Assembly (NCBI GenBank): GCA_022428035.1
Contig: JAKMDG010000166.1
Location: 1 to 6,241, forward strand
Source: Longimicrobiales bacterium
GTDB taxonomy: Bacteria; Gemmatimonadota; Gemmatimonadetes; Longimicrobiales; Gaopeijiaceae
DNA length: 6,241 bases
Reading direction: 5' to 3'
Every line of letters begins with the position of its first letter. The stretch's first letter is position 1. Both the position numbers and the translations under genes were made by a program. The notes under the pieces were generated by a model. The model had not been told where the DNA came from, searched no databases, and saw only the letters and a list, made by a program, of their open reading frames with translations. Of this stretch, positions 5,529 to 6,241 are shown in pieces.

Positions 5529-6241
5529 CTACTGATCGTGATCTACCTGATCGGTGGCCATGTCGGCCGCGCGCTTCATTCGGAACGCATCGCTGGTGAC
5601 CACACCGACGATGAGAGACTGCATGCGGTACGCTCCATCTTCCTCGGACTCCGCGACGATCTGGCGAATCGTCGGCATGTCGAAATACTCGACACGGCGG
5701 GCGATCGCATACGCCATCATGTTCTCGGTCAGATTCCGCATCAGCGGGACAGGCCGGCGGAGAATCGCATCGGCGACCTCTTTGGGCGACGTGATCGGTG
5801 AGCCGTCGTAGAACTCACCGCGGGTGTCGAGTCCCATACCGTTCTCACGGACTCTCCACTGGCCGGTTACGTCGAAGTTGTCGAGCGCGAGGCCGATCGG
5901 GTCCATGAAGCGATGGCAGGCGTTACAGGTCGGGTTCTGACGGTGCATTTCCATCCGCTCACGCGTCGTCAGACGCTTCCCTTCCGCTGTGCCTTCGGTG
6001 TCGTCCAGATCCGGGATACCCGGTGGTGGTGGCGGTGGTGGCGTCCCCATGAGCACTTCCATGACCCATTTGCCACGGAGTACGGGAGACGTCCGGTTTG
6101 CCAGGGACGTGAGGACCAGCACGCTGCCGTGGCCCAGCAGGCCGGCACGAGCCTCGTCCGTGTACTGCACGCGGCGGAAATGATCTCCCGCGACGCCTTG
6201 CATTCCGTAATGTGTCGCCAGGCGCTCGTTGACGAACGTGT
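5529..6241 (-). CDS. DUF1592/DUF1588/DUF1585 c-type cytochrome-like protein, 5'-truncated
   Basis: The frame is open to the right edge and ends in TAG at 5531-5529, giving 236 complete residues; the true start lies beyond the window. The first visible residues, TFVNERLATHYG to GDHFRRV, are the end of a DUF1592 domain. DUF1588 follows: RAGLLGHGSVL, LANRTSPVLRGKWVMEVLMG, a seven-proline run, and the haem c site CNACH (+ strand 5913-5927) followed by RFMDPIGLALDNFD. DUF1585 closes the protein (about residues 128-225): FYDGSPI, LTENMMAYAIARRVEYFD, and the terminal IVGVVTSDAFRMKR. The CXXCH motif implies covalent haem attachment after export, so the protein should sit in the periplasm or at the surface as an electron carrier or redox enzyme; its substrate is not known. 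In the family, domains DUF1587 and PSD1/cytochrome modules usually precede this part. It is the first visible gene of the operon with DUF1552 and the ankyrin protein. Confidence 0.95.
   Translation of the reverse strand, partial: TFVNERLATHYGMQGVAGDHFRRVQYTDEARAGLLGHGSVLVLTSLANRTSPVLRGKWVMEVLMGTPPPPPPPGIPDLDDTEGTAEGKRLTTRERMEMHRQNPTCNACHRFMDPIGLALDNFDVTGQWRVRENGMGLDTRGEFYDGSPITSPKEVADAILRRPVPLMRNLTENMMAYAIARRVEYFDMPTIRQIVAESEEDGAYRMQSLIVGVVTSDAFRMKRAADMATDQVDHDQ

Noticed and set aside
5024..5599. A 191-codon + strand ORF opposite the DUF1552 gene
   Set aside because: It is antisense to a well-supported family protein and runs across the DUF1552 start and the 3' end of the haem protein gene; no motif or ribosome binding site supports it.
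6018..6050. GGT/GGC tandem repeat on the + strand
   Set aside because: It is the coding sequence for the seven-proline run that is normal in DUF1588 proteins, with mixed proline codons, so it is not a separate repeat element.

Overview
This is a GC-rich bacterial window with two short gene groups that converge near position 1690. No rRNA, tRNA, CRISPR array, transposase or integrase is visible. The gene content fits a marine or soil Gemmatimonadota/Acidobacteriota/Planctomycetota-type organism, but no marker gene is present, so this is only an inference. It rests on an RCK potassium channel, an antiporter-type cyclic-nucleotide-binding protein, and the extracytoplasmic DUF1592/DUF1588/DUF1585 cytochrome plus DUF1552 pair. 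Five of the seven genes end in TAG, which is noticeable for GC-rich DNA.

Left part, + strand (1-1693). The window opens inside a gene whose remaining 210 residues are the RCK/TrkA gating region of a potassium channel. Overlapping its 3' end is a 259-residue protein. It joins the first membrane helices of a CPA1-type Na+/H+ antiporter directly to the C-terminal cyclic-nucleotide-binding domain usually found at the end of such antiporters; the transport core is missing. A gap of about 80 bases follows, with no clear terminator or promoter. Then comes a small, extremely arginine-rich ORF built of xxxRR pentads.

Middle (1690-2073). A 70-codon membrane-protein ORF lies on the - strand and shares the bases CTAG with the end of the pentad ORF. 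The 171 bases between it and the next gene hold a strong hairpin with a U-rich tail, oriented as the terminator of the right-hand operon.

Right part, - strand (6241 down to 2074). This is a tight operon: the 3' part of a DUF1592/DUF1588/DUF1585 protein with a CXXCH haem motif, then a complete Tat-exported DUF1552 (HXXSHH) protein, then an exported 659-residue ankyrin-repeat protein whose ribosome binding site lies inside the DUF1552 gene. All three products are predicted to act outside the cytoplasm. They probably form a redox or surface complex of unknown substrate, with the ankyrin protein as a scaffold. This triad is the best candidate for an undescribed system here. The internally deleted antiporter and the xxxRR protein are the other unusual elements.
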